A DNA stretch of 64,000 nt from Kumtagia sp963829135 (lineage in GTDB: Bacteria > Pseudomonadota > Alphaproteobacteria > Rhizobiales > Rhizobiaceae). This document shows, piece by piece, positions 45,896 through 55,635 of the stretch; the first letter of the stretch is position 1; every line of letters starts with the position of its first letter. Made by a program: the position numbers and the translations under genes. Location of the stretch: assembly GCA_963829135.1 (NCBI GenBank), contig CAWHHO010000003.1, positions 186,001-250,000 of the forward strand, written 5' to 3'. The notes under the pieces are model-generated. The model saw only the letters and a program-made list of their open reading frames with translations. It did not search any database and had not been told where the DNA came from.

Positions 45896-47068
45896 ATGCG
45901 CCTAGCGACGATCCTGGTTTTGCTATTGGCCGGCATTCTTGCCGGGACCCAGCTTGGCAAGATCGCGCCACTCGTCGATTGGTATCAGCAGGAGATCGGC
46001 TTCTCGCTGGTTCTGACCGGCTGGTTTACCGCGATGATCGGCATGTTCGTGGCGCTCGCTGCGCTGCCTGCAGGATGGGCGATCGAAGCATTTGGTGTGC
46101 GGCGTTCGTTCATCGTGTCTTCGGCGGTTCTGGCAGCTGGTGGCACCGCGCTTTCGTTCTTTACCTCGCCCGCTGCCATTCTGGCGGCGCGCCTGGTTGA
46201 GGGCCTGGGATATCTCGTGCTGGTGATTTCTATCCCGGCGCTGCTCAACAGCATACCAGCGTCGCGCTGGCGTCCGGCGGCATTGGCGGTATGGGGCGGC
46301 TTCGTGCCACTCGGTTATGCCGTTGGCGATTTTCTCGCCCGCGCTGTCGATGCACCCGCCAACCCGCAGCACTTTCTTCTGTTGGCGATCCTGCTCTTCG
46401 TGGCGATGGCAATACCCGCCGCGCTGCTGCTCTTGCGTGTGGGCGATAGCGCCGCGCTTTTACAGCCGCATTCCGGCGTCAGACGATTTCGGGCAACCCT
46501 GAGCCTGCCCGTCCTTTTGGTTTCGCTCGCCTTCGGTATCTATGTGGTACTGTCGCTCGGCTTCTTCGCGTTCCTGCCGAAATTCCTGCAAAGCGCGGGC
46601 TCTGCGGTCTGGCTGTCGGCCGGCGCCATCTCGCTGACAGTCCCGCTGGGCAATCTGCTTGCAAGCCTGCTGGTGCGCGGCAATGCTCGCGCCATCCTCC
46701 TGCTTGCTGTTCTAGGACTGATAGTTTCAGCGCTAGTCGCTGTTCCCGCCTTTGACGTCGTGGAGGGTGTGTCCCCGACAGTGGCGCTGGTAACCTTTGC
46801 CGTCGCCGGCGGTGTCATCGCCTCGGCGCTGTTCGCCGTCATACCGGCGATCGTACCTCGCGACGGCTCGGCGGCGGTCGCTATCGGCTTGGTTTGCCAG
46901 GCGGGCGGCATCGGAACCCTCATCGGCCCTCCGCTCGCTGCCTATGTCATCGAGACCCATGGCTGGACGGGCGTCGCCTGGTTCATGATCGCGGTTTCTC
47001 TTGCCGGAATCGTCAGTCTGCTACCGCTCCTTCTGGGTCGTGCGCTTGCGGTGGCGCCTGCGGCTTGA
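45896..47068 (+). CDS. Major facilitator superfamily transporter
   Basis: A 390-residue membrane transporter with about 12 hydrophobic segments and the MFS loop pattern after the second segment (GWAIEAFGVRRSFIV) and a repeated-half structure. The ATG at 45896 follows GAGG. No substrate-specific motif is recognised. Its place between the nucleoside-binding protein and the nucleoside importer hints at a nucleoside or base substrate, but this is only positional. Confidence 0.82.
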   Translation: MRLATILVLLLAGILAGTQLGKIAPLVDWYQQEIGFSLVLTGWFTAMIGMFVALAALPAGWAIEAFGVRRSFIVSSAVLAAGGTALSFFTSPAAILAARLVEGLGYLVLVISIPALLNSIPASRWRPAALAVWGGFVPLGYAVGDFLARAVDAPANPQHFLLLAILLFVAMAIPAALLLLRVGDSAALLQPHSGVRRFRATLSLPVLLVSLAFGIYVVLSLGFFAFLPKFLQSAGSAVWLSAGAISLTVPLGNLLASLLVRGNARAILLLAVLGLIVSALVAVPAFDVVEGVSPTVALVTFAVAGGVIASALFAVIPAIVPRDGSAAVAIGLVCQAGGIGTLIGPPLAAYVIETHGWTGVAWFMIAVSLAGIVSLLPLLLGRALAVAPAA

Positions 47069-47176
47069 TGGCAGGATACATCCAGGCGTGTTTCTCCGGC
47101 GAACGACGAAGGGCAGTACGGATAGTGTTCAGATAGAGGAGTCGCGGACCGAAAAGGTCGGCACTGCAGGCCTTGC

Positions 47177-47386
47177 TCACCAATGCGGCGGCTTGGTCAC
47201 CGGCACGTCCGACTGCACCTGTTCCTCAAGGGTCATGAAACGATTGACCAGCGCATCGAGCTTCTTCTGGAGTTTGTCGATGGTTTTCCATTGCTCTGCG
47301 ATCTGCGAGGACAGTTCCTCGATGGTCCTTTCCTGTTCGGCGGCGCGGATCTCCAAGGCGGTGATGTTATCGGCCGGCGTGACCAT
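47177..47386 (-). CDS. slyX: SlyX family protein
   Basis: A 69-residue coiled-coil protein. The sequence LEIRAAEQERTIEELSSQI, then a heptad pattern (KLQKKLDALVNRFMTLEEQ) and the characteristic C-terminus TKPPHW, matches the SlyX family, whose function is not known. The ATG at 47386 has GGGAG seven bases upstream. It points against the surrounding genes, so it is transcribed on its own. Confidence 0.85.
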   Translation of the reverse strand: MVTPADNITALEIRAAEQERTIEELSSQIAEQWKTIDKLQKKLDALVNRFMTLEEQVQSDVPVTKPPHW

Positions 47387-47572
47387 GTCTGAACTCCCAT
47401 TCGATCCGGCTCAAAAAGGCCGTTGGATCGCACTGCTTTGACCACGCTCGAAATTGACAAGCTACCCCTGATCTGTCGAGAGTGATGGAGCGCGGGCGAT
47501 TGGCAGGGGACGATCCGCGTGATAGCGCTTTTGACCAAACGATAAAAACAATCTGAGGGGATAGGGCAGGGT

Positions 47573-49105
47573 ATGGCTGAAGCCGCGATCCAGCTCATAG
47601 GCATCAACAAGAGCTTCGGCACGGTTCGAGCCAACCGTGACATCAACCTCGAAGTCGAGCGTGGAACGATTCACGGCATCATCGGTGAGAATGGTGCGGG
47701 AAAATCGACTTTGATGTCGATCCTGTACGGCTTCTATCAGGCCGACAGCGGCGAGATACATGTTGGTGGAAAGCCGACGTCAATCCATACGCCGAATGAC
47801 GCAATCGCGGTCGGCATCGGCATGGTCCACCAGCATTTCATGCTGGTGGAGAATTTCACCGTCATCGAAAACGTGATCCTCGGCGCCGAGGGCGAACCCC
47901 TGCTCAACAAGTCGATCGCCAAGGCGCGCTCGGAATTGCAGAGGCTCGAGCATGAATACGGGCTTGAAGTCGATCCGGATGCCGTCATTGAGGAACTCGC
48001 TGTCGGACTGCAGCAGCGCGTCGAAATCCTCAAGGCGCTGTTTCGCGGCGCGGAAATCCTCATCCTCGACGAGCCGACCGGAGTGTTGACGCCGGCAGAG
48101 GCGGACCATCTGTTCCGCATCCTGAAAATGCTGAAGGACGAGGGCAAGACAGTCGTCCTCATCACACACAAGCTGCGCGAGATCATGGCGATCACCGACA
48201 ATGTGTCGGTGATGCGCCAGGGTACGATGGTGGCGACCCGCAAGACGTCCGAAACGACTGTCGAAGAACTTGCCGAGCTGATGGTTGGCCGCCGCGTGCT
48301 GTTGCGCGTGGAGAAGGGCGAGCCCAGGCCCGCCGACGTAAAGCTGTCGGTCAAGGGTCTCACCGTCAAAGATTCGCGCGGCGTCGTCATGGTCGACAAT
48401 GTTTCGTTCGACGTTCGCGCCGGGGAGATCGTGGGTATCGCCGGCGTCGCTGGAAATGGCCAGTCGGAACTGATCGAGGCGATTGCCGGGACACGCCGTG
48501 CCGAGTCGGGCGCAGTGCTGCTCGACGGCAAGCCGATCGACGTCGTCGGTCATGCCGATCCGGGAGAGTTGCGCGACCGTGGCCTGGCTCACGTGCCCGA
48601 GGATCGCCATCATGTCGGGCTGGTGCTGGCCTTCGAGGAAGCGGAGAACTCGATCCTCGGCTATCATGACAAGCCGCGATATCTGAAGGGCCCGTTTCTA
48701 AACATCGATGCGATCCACGCCGATGCGCGCGAGAAGATCGAGAAATACGATATCCGCCCGGCCAACGATCGGCTGAAGACGGCGAATTTCTCCGGCGGCA
48801 ACCAGCAGAAGATCGTTCTGGCGCGCGAGATGGAGCAGGACCCGGGTGTTCTCGTCGTTGGTCAGCCGACGCGCGGCGTCGATGTCGGCGCAATCGAGTT
48901 CATCCATAAGCGGCTGATCGCCATGCGCGATAAAGGCAAGGCTGTGCTGCTGATTTCGGTCGAACTTGACGAGATACGCTCACTATCGGACCGCATTCTG
49001 GTGATGTTTGCCGGCCGCGTTGTCGGCGAGCGCGGGCCGGATGCGACCGAGGGTGAGCTCGGCCTGTTGATGGCCGGCGTCGAAAAGCAGGAAGCGGCGG
49101 AATGA
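47573..49105 (+). CDS. Nucleoside ABC importer, ATP-binding protein
   Basis: A 510-residue tandem ATPase of the sugar/nucleoside type (NupA/YufO-like). The first domain has Walker A GENGAGKSTLM and Walker B ILILDEPTGVLTP; its signature region reads ELAVGLQQRVEILKAL, the degenerate LSxGxQ form common in this subfamily. The second domain has the degenerate Walker A GVAGNGQSELIEA, signature FSGGNQQKIVLARE and the region VLVVGQPTRGVDVGA. The two-domain form with a degenerate second Walker A is typical of this transporter class. It overlaps the permease gene by four bases (ATGA). Confidence 0.9.
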   Translation: MAEAAIQLIGINKSFGTVRANRDINLEVERGTIHGIIGENGAGKSTLMSILYGFYQADSGEIHVGGKPTSIHTPNDAIAVGIGMVHQHFMLVENFTVIENVILGAEGEPLLNKSIAKARSELQRLEHEYGLEVDPDAVIEELAVGLQQRVEILKALFRGAEILILDEPTGVLTPAEADHLFRILKMLKDEGKTVVLITHKLREIMAITDNVSVMRQGTMVATRKTSETTVEELAELMVGRRVLLRVEKGEPRPADVKLSVKGLTVKDSRGVVMVDNVSFDVRAGEIVGIAGVAGNGQSELIEAIAGTRRAESGAVLLDGKPIDVVGHADPGELRDRGLAHVPEDRHHVGLVLAFEEAENSILGYHDKPRYLKGPFLNIDAIHADAREKIEKYDIRPANDRLKTANFSGGNQQKIVLAREMEQDPGVLVVGQPTRGVDVGAIEFIHKRLIAMRDKGKAVLLISVELDEIRSLSDRILVMFAGRVVGERGPDATEGELGLLMAGVEKQEAAE

Positions 49106-50241
49106 GTACTCCTTTTGCAAGGCTGCCGCGCTGGGCCGACTACGGCCTGATCCCGATCGTCAATCTCCTCGTCGCTTTTCTCGTAGCCGGCATTGTGGTC
49201 CTTCTGGTCGGTGAGAACCCCCTTGAAGCCGCTGTTGTCCTGGTCAAGGGCGCCTTCGGCTCCGGCCAGAACATCGCCTACACGTTGTTCTATGCCACGA
49301 ACTTCATCTTCACCGGTCTTGCGGTGGCCGTCGCCTTCCATTGCGGGCTCTTCAACATCGGGGGAGAGGGTCAGGCATATATTGCCGGCCTCGGCGTGGC
49401 GCTGGTTTGCCTGATGTTCGACAGCGTGCTGCCCTGGTGGGTTGTGTTCCCGCTGGCGATAATCGCATCGGCGGCGGTGGGCGCGGCCTGGGCTTTCATT
49501 CCGGCCTACCTGCAGGCCAAGCGTGGCTCGCACATCGTCATCACGACGATCATGTTCAACTACATCGCCGCCAGCGCGATGGTCTATCTTCTGGTCAATG
49601 ATCTCAAGCCGGCCGGTTCCATGGCGCCGCAGACCCGCGATTTTCTGGAGGGCGGCCAACTGCCGAAGCTCGGCTGGCTGTTCGAAATGCTCGGTTTGTC
49701 CGTGCGTTCGGCACCGCTCAACATTTCCTTCCTGCTTGCACTCGTGATGGCATACCTCGTCTGGGTGCTGATCTGGCGCACCAAGCTGGGGTTCGAAATG
49801 CGAACCTTCGGGTTCAGTCCGAAAGCCGCGCGCTATGCCGGCATTTTCGAAAGTCGCATCATCATCGTTTCGATGCTGATTTCCGGCGGTCTTGCCGGCA
49901 TGATGGCGCTCAACCCGATCATGGGCGATCAGCACCGCGTGGCGCTCGACTTCGTAGCAAATGCGGGCTTCGTCGGCATCGCGGTGGCGCTGATGGGGCG
50001 ATCGCACCCTGTCGGCATCATCATCGCCGCGATCCTGTTTGGAATGCTGTACCAGGGAGGCGCCGAGCTTGCCTTTGAAATGCCGAACGTATCTCGAGAC
50101 ATGATCATCATCATGATGGGGCTCGTGATCCTCTTCGCGGGTGCCTTGGAGCATATGTTCAGACCGACGGTGCAAACGATCTTCGCAACGCTCAGCCCAC
50201 GCGCCATGGGCGTTCCGGCGGCGAAAGGGGAGGGCGCCTGA
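49102..50241 (+). CDS. Nucleoside ABC importer, permease 1
   Basis: A 379-residue BPD_transp_2-type permease (NupP/YufP-like) with about 8-10 membrane segments. The segments FNIGGEGQAYIAGL and RTFGFSPKAARYAGI are typical of the subfamily. Its ATG overlaps the stop of the ATPase gene, and the second permease gene follows after one base, so all three are coupled. It forms the channel with permease 2. Confidence 0.9.
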   Translation: MSTPFARLPRWADYGLIPIVNLLVAFLVAGIVVLLVGENPLEAAVVLVKGAFGSGQNIAYTLFYATNFIFTGLAVAVAFHCGLFNIGGEGQAYIAGLGVALVCLMFDSVLPWWVVFPLAIIASAAVGAAWAFIPAYLQAKRGSHIVITTIMFNYIAASAMVYLLVNDLKPAGSMAPQTRDFLEGGQLPKLGWLFEMLGLSVRSAPLNISFLLALVMAYLVWVLIWRTKLGFEMRTFGFSPKAARYAGIFESRIIIVSMLISGGLAGMMALNPIMGDQHRVALDFVANAGFVGIAVALMGRSHPVGIIIAAILFGMLYQGGAELAFEMPNVSRDMIIIMMGLVILFAGALEHMFRPTVQTIFATLSPRAMGVPAAKGEGA

Positions 50242-50242
50242 G

Positions 50243-51208
50243 ATGTTCGACGCCGTCATCCAGCTTTTCGATGCGACCTTGCGCGTTTCCGCCCCGCTGC
50301 TCCTTGCGTGCCTTGCCGGACTCTATTCGGAACGGGCCGGCATTTTCGACATAGGTCTTGAGGGCAAGATGCTTGGCGGTGCCTTTGCCGGGGCATCGGC
50401 TGCGGCGGTTTCCGGATCTGCATGGATCGGCCTGCTTGTGGCCATTCTGGCGGCGGTCTGCCTGGGTCTGGTCCATGGCTTTGCCTCGATCACCCACCGC
50501 GGCAATCAGATCGTATCAGGCGTCGCCATCAACTTCGTGGTGGCAGGCTCGACCATCATTCTTGGCCAGGCCTGGTTCAAGCAGGGAGGGCGTACGCCCT
50601 CACTCGCCGGACCTGCCCGGTTTGAGGAAATCATCCTCCCCGGGGCGGAGGCCGTCAAGGATGTGCCGATCCTCGGCCCGATCTATTCCGAACTGATCTC
50701 CGGGCATTCCATCCTGGTTTACATCGCATTCCTTATGGTACCGCTGACTTGGTGGATATTGTTCCGTACCCGCTTCGGTCTTCGCCTGCGAGCGGTGGGT
50801 GAAAATCCCGCCGCCGTCGATACGGCAGGCATCTCCGTGACTTGGTTGCGCTATCGCGCGGTGATCCTCACCGGCGTCCTGACCGGCATGGCGGGGGCCT
50901 ACCTCTCGGTCGCCCAGAATGCCGGCTTCGTTAAGGATATGACCGCCGGCAAGGGCTACATCGCGCTTGCGGCGTTGATCTTCGCCAAGTGGAAGCCGGT
51001 CCCGGCGATGTTTGCCTGCTTGCTCTTCGGATTTTTGGATGCTGCCTCCATCCGTTTTCAGGGAACAGAGTGGCCGCTTATCGGCAAGGTGCCGGTTCAG
51101 TTCATCAATGCACTGCCCTTCATCCTGACCGTAATCCTCCTTGCCGGCTTCATCGGCAAGGCCATCCCGCCGCGCGCCGGCGGTGTTCCATATGTTAAGG
51201 AGCGTTAA
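50243..51208 (+). CDS. Nucleoside ABC importer, permease 2
   Basis: A 321-residue BPD_transp_2-type permease (NupQ/YufQ-like). It carries the family motif YSERAGIFDIGLEGKMLGGAF near residue 25 and GENPAAVDTAGI later, with about eight membrane segments. It starts at the ATG at 50243, one base after the preceding stop. cdd follows three bases after its stop, so import and cytidine deamination are cotranscribed. Confidence 0.9.
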   Translation: MFDAVIQLFDATLRVSAPLLLACLAGLYSERAGIFDIGLEGKMLGGAFAGASAAAVSGSAWIGLLVAILAAVCLGLVHGFASITHRGNQIVSGVAINFVVAGSTIILGQAWFKQGGRTPSLAGPARFEEIILPGAEAVKDVPILGPIYSELISGHSILVYIAFLMVPLTWWILFRTRFGLRLRAVGENPAAVDTAGISVTWLRYRAVILTGVLTGMAGAYLSVAQNAGFVKDMTAGKGYIALAALIFAKWKPVPAMFACLLFGFLDAASIRFQGTEWPLIGKVPVQFINALPFILTVILLAGFIGKAIPPRAGGVPYVKER

Positions 51209-51211
51209 GGC

Positions 51212-51604
51212 GTGTCGCACGACCTTTTCCTTGCCGCGCGCGATGCGATGGCGAAAGCCTATGCGCCTTATTCGAAGTTTCCGGTTGGCGCCGCCATCCG
51301 GACAACTGACGGCCGCGTTTTTTCGGGCTGCAACATCGAGGTAGCATCCTATCCCGAAGGTTGGTGTGCCGAGACGACGGCGATCGGCCACTACGTCATG
51401 GCTGGCGGCGGCGAGATCGCCGAGATCGCCGTGGTGGCGCAGCGCATGGCTCGCATCACACCGTGCGGAGGCTGCCGGCAGCGTCTTGCCGAGTTTGCCG
51501 GTCCGGATGCGCGCCTTTATCTTTGCGATGAAACCGGCGTGGTCGAAACAGCAACGATCGGCGACATGCTGCCCTATGGGTTCGAGGGAAAGATCCTGAA
51601 ATGA
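51212..51604 (+). CDS. cdd: Cytidine deaminase
   Basis: Cdd converts cytidine and deoxycytidine to uridine and deoxyuridine. The 130-residue protein has the zinc-site motifs WCAETTAIGHY (Cys and the proton-shuttle Glu) and PCGGCRQRL (two Cys), plus KFPVGAAI at the start, as in the small homotetrameric class. It starts with GTG at 51212, three bases after the permease stop. Its last four bases overlap the start of punA. Confidence 0.94.
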   Translation: MSHDLFLAARDAMAKAYAPYSKFPVGAAIRTTDGRVFSGCNIEVASYPEGWCAETTAIGHYVMAGGGEIAEIAVVAQRMARITPCGGCRQRLAEFAGPDARLYLCDETGVVETATIGDMLPYGFEGKILK

Positions 51605-52404
51605 CGGACGGAGTTGCAACGCTGGTCAAGCGGCTCGGCGGGCGCAGCCCGAAGGTCGCACTGGTCCTCGGTTCGGGTCTTGGCGATTTGGTGGACCAGG
51701 TCGACGATGCAATCAGTATCCCATATGCCGAGCTGGCCGGCTTTCCGATAAGTGGGGTGACAGGGCATGCAGGCACGTTGGTGAGCGGGCGCTTCGGCGG
51801 CGTTGAAGTCGTGATGCTTGCCGGTCGAGCTCACTACTATGAGCACGCCAATGCCGCCGCAATGCGCCCGGCGCTGGAGATTCTCGCCGCCGTAGGCATC
51901 ACAACACTGATATTGACCAATGCGGCGGGCTCCCTTGACCCGAATATGCCGCCCGGTTCGGTGATGCTGATCGAGGATCACATCAATTTTTCCGGCTCCA
52001 ATCCGCTGTTCGGCGAACCCAGCGACCGCCGGTTCGTCGGTCTTACCGGTGCCTACGACAAGGATTTACAATCCGCCCTCACCAAGGCGGCCGCAGCCAC
52101 GGGAACGCGCCTGCATACGGGCGTCTACATGTGGTTCTCCGGGCCCTCCTTCGAGACACCGGCTGAAATCCGCATGGCGCGTATCCTGGGCGCGACGGCT
52201 GTCGGCATGTCGACAGTGCCGGAAGTGATCATCGCCCGCTTCCTTGGGCTACGCGTTGCCGCCTGTTCGGTGGTCACCAACCTTGCGGCGGGCATGACCG
52301 GTGAGGAACTGTCTCACCAGGAAACGAAGGATATGGCTCCCCTTGGTGGCAGGCGCCTGGCGACCGTTCTGCGCAAGGCGTTCGAGGACAGGTCGATATC
52401 GTGA
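51601..52404 (+). CDS. punA: Purine-nucleoside phosphorylase
   Basis: This enzyme splits inosine, guanosine and their deoxy forms into base and pentose-1-phosphate. The 267-residue length and motifs VLGSGLGDLVD, GRAHYYEHANA, TNAAGSLDP and MWFSGPSFETPAEIRM (phosphate and base site) place it in the trimeric PNP family, with VVTNLAAGM near the end. The ATG overlaps the stop of cdd. The pentose-1-phosphate released is the substrate of DeoB. Confidence 0.93.
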   Translation: MTDGVATLVKRLGGRSPKVALVLGSGLGDLVDQVDDAISIPYAELAGFPISGVTGHAGTLVSGRFGGVEVVMLAGRAHYYEHANAAAMRPALEILAAVGITTLILTNAAGSLDPNMPPGSVMLIEDHINFSGSNPLFGEPSDRRFVGLTGAYDKDLQSALTKAAAATGTRLHTGVYMWFSGPSFETPAEIRMARILGATAVGMSTVPEVIIARFLGLRVAACSVVTNLAAGMTGEELSHQETKDMAPLGGRRLATVLRKAFEDRSIS

Positions 52405-52453
52405 CTGTTCTTCGGGGCATGAAGGAGAAAAGACCGCGCATGCGAGCCGCACC

Positions 52454-53776
52454 GTGACGCTTCCCCAGGAGATCATCCGCGCCAAGCGCGACGGCAGGGT
52501 ATTGGCGGCGGGAGAGATCGCGGGATTCATTGCCGGCATGACGTCGGGTGCCGTCTCCGAAGGGCAGGCTGCGGCCTTTGCGATGGCGGTATTTTTTAAG
52601 GGCATGCGCCGCGAGGAGGCCGTGGCGCTGACGCTCGCAATGCGCGATTCCGGCGACGTACTCGACTGGTCGGACCTGCCTGGACCCGTGACCGACAAGC
52701 ATTCCACCGGCGGCATCGGCGACAATGTCTCATTGATGCTGGCGCCGATCGTCGCGGCGTGCGGCGCCTATGTCCCCATGATTTCGGGCCGAGGGCTCGG
52801 TCATACGGGCGGGACGCTGGACAAGATGGATGCAATCCCAGGCTACGCCAGCCAGCCGGATACCGCACTGTTCCGCAAGACGGTTCACGAGGCCGGCTGC
52901 GCCATTATCGGCCAGACATCCGCTCTCGCTCCAGCCGACAAACGACTCTATTCCATCCGCGATGTGACGGCGACGGTGGAATCGATCCCGCTGATCACCG
53001 CCTCGATCCTGTCGAAAAAGCTCGCTGCCGGGCTTCAGTCGCTCGTCCTCGACGTCAAGGTCGGCAACGGCGCGTTCATGGAAAAATCGCGCGATGCGGC
53101 GGCGCTGGCAACCAGCCTGGTCGAAGTCGCCAACGGCGCGGGTTTGAAGACGTCGGCATTGATCACCGGCATGAACGAGCCCCTGGCTTCCGCTGCCGGC
53201 AATGCAGTGGAGGTGAAGAACGCCGTCGACTTCCTGACCGGGCGCACTCGCGATCCGCGCCTTGAGAAGGTGACGCTGGCGCTGGCCGGTGAAATGCTCT
53301 TCGCCGCCGGGATTGTCTCCTCCCACACGGAAGGCCTGCGTCGAGTCCGGCAGGCATTGGACAGCGGAGCGGCGACGGAGCGCTTTGGCCGCATGGTGCG
53401 CTTGCTGGGCGGCCCAGCGGATTTCGTGGAAAAGTATGAGAGCTATCTGCCGCGCGCCGGGCTGGAACGTGCCGTGCTCGCGCCGCGCACCGGCTATGTC
53501 AATTCGATCGCCACACGCGCTATCGGCCTTGCCGTGGTGTCGCTCGGCGGCGGCAGGACACATCCCGGAGCGAGCATCGATCACGCGGTCGGCTTGACTG
53601 GACTGCTGCCGGTCGGCGCAGAAGTAAGAGCCGGCGACCCTTTGGCGGTGATCCATACCAATAGCGAGCAGCAGGCCGACGCCGCGGCCGCCGATGTGCT
53701 TGCCGCATATGCGATTGGCGATGCGCGGCCTGTCACGATGGACCCCCTGGTTCGGCGTATTCCAGCGACCGGCTAA
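52454..53776 (+). CDS. deoA: Thymidine phosphorylase
   Basis: DeoA splits thymidine and deoxyuridine to base and deoxyribose-1-phosphate. The family signature lies in MISGRGLGHTGGTLDKMDAI; further motifs are TDKHSTGGIGDN, SLVLDVKVGNGAFM and GYVNSIATRAIG. The 440-residue length is normal. No in-frame ATG precedes LPQEIIRAKRDG, so I take the GTG at 52454 as the start. An AAGGAG followed by ATG at 52439 lies in another frame, so an indel here is possible but not proven. The gene follows punA by 50 bases. Confidence 0.92.
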   Translation: MTLPQEIIRAKRDGRVLAAGEIAGFIAGMTSGAVSEGQAAAFAMAVFFKGMRREEAVALTLAMRDSGDVLDWSDLPGPVTDKHSTGGIGDNVSLMLAPIVAACGAYVPMISGRGLGHTGGTLDKMDAIPGYASQPDTALFRKTVHEAGCAIIGQTSALAPADKRLYSIRDVTATVESIPLITASILSKKLAAGLQSLVLDVKVGNGAFMEKSRDAAALATSLVEVANGAGLKTSALITGMNEPLASAAGNAVEVKNAVDFLTGRTRDPRLEKVTLALAGEMLFAAGIVSSHTEGLRRVRQALDSGAATERFGRMVRLLGGPADFVEKYESYLPRAGLERAVLAPRTGYVNSIATRAIGLAVVSLGGGRTHPGASIDHAVGLTGLLPVGAEVRAGDPLAVIHTNSEQQADAAAADVLAAYAIGDARPVTMDPLVRRIPATG

Positions 53777-53832
53777 CAGAGGCGGCGACAACGGCGGTTA
53801 TGAGCCTTGTGTAAACGTTGCGCTGAGCCCCC

Positions 53833-54459
53833 CTACTTGGTTCCGTAGAGGCGATCTCCTGCATCGCCAAGGCCGGGAACGATATAACCCTTCTCGTTCA
53901 ACTGCCGGTCGATGGAGGCGGTAAACACCGGCACATCGGGATGCGCTTTTGTGAACCGTTCGATGCCCTCGGGTGCGGCCAGCAGGCACAAATAACGCAT
54001 GTTGGTAGCGCCCCGGCCTTTCAGCTTGTCGATCGCGGCGATTGCCGAATTGGCGGTGGCCAGCATCGGGTCAACGACGATGACGAGGCGGTCGCCAAGG
54101 TCGCTCGGCGCCTTGAAGAAATATTCGACGGCTTCAAGCGTCTCGTGGTCCCGATAGAGGCCGATATGCGCGACCCGCGCCGCAGGAACGAGGTCGAGCA
54201 GACCTTCAAGCAGACCATTGCCGGCGCGCAGCACGGAGGCGAAGACCAGTTTCTTGCCCTCCAGGATCGGCGCTTCCATGGTCTCGATCGGCGTTTCGAT
54301 CGTCGTGGTGGTAAGTTCCAGATCGCGCGTTACCTCGTAGCCGAGCAGCAGCGAGATCTCGCGCAGCAGCCGGCGGAAACTGGCGGTCGACGTCTCCTTG
54401 TTGCGCATGATCGTGAGCTTGTGCTGCACGAGGGGGTGATTGACGACCGTTACGCTCAT
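53833..54459 (-). CDS. upp: Uracil phosphoribosyltransferase
   Basis: Upp makes UMP from uracil and PRPP, recovering the base released by DeoA and related steps. The 208-residue protein starts VTVVNHPLVQHKLTIMR and has the PRPP-binding loop VVDPMLATANSA and the uracil-binding C-terminus YIVPGLGDAGDRLYGTK. All are typical. The frame is intact. It converges with deoA and lies downstream of add on the same strand. Confidence 0.95.
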   Translation of the reverse strand: MSVTVVNHPLVQHKLTIMRNKETSTASFRRLLREISLLLGYEVTRDLELTTTTIETPIETMEAPILEGKKLVFASVLRAGNGLLEGLLDLVPAARVAHIGLYRDHETLEAVEYFFKAPSDLGDRLVIVVDPMLATANSAIAAIDKLKGRGATNMRYLCLLAAPEGIERFTKAHPDVPVFTASIDRQLNEKGYIVPGLGDAGDRLYGTK

Positions 54460-54555
54460 GGCAAAACCTTCCGCAATTGACTTGCAGCCATACTAGCCAT
54501 GCTTGCCCGCGGCACAAACGCTGGGAGACCTCGGCCAGCGTGTTTTCCCCGGTCT

Positions 54556-55531
54556 TTACCGCGACTTCTTGTCGAGCTTCGCCAAAAGCGCGCTCCTCGT
54601 CTTGCGGTCGACATAGGCGGCTTCGATTGCTGTCCGCGTAACGGCGGTCAATGCCTTCTCGGACATGCCGAAGTGTTTCGCCGCGAGGTCGTATTCGTTT
54701 TTGAGTGAGGTCCAGAAATAGGGCGGATCGTCGGAATTCAGTGTAACCTTGCATCCGGCCGCTAGCAGCGCCGGGAAGGGATGATCCGCGAAGCTGTCGA
54801 ACACCTTGAGCGCTACGTTCGAACCCGGGACAGCATTCGAGGACGATGCCTTCGTCGGCGATCCGCTTGACCAGATCGGGGTTCTCGATGGCCCGTACGC
54901 CATGGCCGATGCGGCTGGGGCGGATGTGGTCGAGCGCGCCCGCCACGCTTTCCCAGCCGGCGAGTTCGCCAGCATGGACGGTTATGCCGAGGCCGGCCTC
55001 GCGCGCGATTTCGAACGCCCGCACGTAATCCTCAATATCGCCGAAGCGCTCTTCGCCGGCCATGCCGAAGCCGGTGACCAGCGGGTGACCGCATTTCGCG
55101 GCGAAGCGCGCGGCGGACTCCACCGACTCCACGCCGAAATGACGCACCCCGGTAACGATCATGCGCCCCTCGATGCCGGTCTTGTCGCGCGCCCGGACAA
55201 TCCCCTCGCCCAGGGCATTCGTATAGGCTTCAGGTGACAACCCGGCCTTGCGGGCGTGATCCGGCGACGTAAACACTTCGGAATAGATCGCGCCGTCGCG
55301 AGCCAGACTGGTCAGATAGTGTTCGGTCAGCAGCGCATAGTCGTCTTCCGTCCGGAAAAGATCGGCGGCGAAATCATAGGTCTGCAGAAAAGATGTGAAA
55401 TCGTGCCACACGAACGACCCGTCGCGTATGTAAGGAGTCGTGTCCTTGCCGTATTTGCGCGCCTGGCGGATAACCAACTCCGGATCGGCCGCGCCCTCGA
55501 CGTGACAGTGAATTTCGGCGGTTAGAAGCAT
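54556..55531 (-). CDS. add: Adenosine deaminase, one-base frameshift
   Basis: Add converts adenosine to inosine, feeding PunA. The zinc-site motifs are present: HCHVEGAADPEL near the start, GITVHAGELAG (His and catalytic Glu), RIGHGVRAIE and TLNSDDPPYF (two Asp). The frame breaks near 54820-54827 after LECCPG. The continuation SNVALKVFDSFADHPF lies one base out, so one extra base is present. The length is 325 codons plus one base, giving 324 residues when corrected. The start is taken at the ATG at 55531, with 55555 as an alternative. It probably shares a transcript with upp. Confidence 0.92.
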
Positions 55532-55635
55532 GCTGAAGGCCCCGATGCGAATCATGCGTCATCACGTCACCGCTGGACAATAGCGCCCCCGCGGTGCATC
55601 GGGTATCGTCGTACACCGGAGATCGGTTCAAGTTT

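Noticed and set aside
48862..50259. 465-codon His/Asp/Arg-rich minus-strand frame
   Set aside because: Antisense to the nucleoside permease gene. The composition is typical of a shadow frame.
52401..52454. Alternative deoA start at the ATG at 52439 with AAGGAG upstream
   Set aside because: It is out of frame with the DeoA sequence and stops after five codons. An indel could reconcile it but there is no direct evidence.
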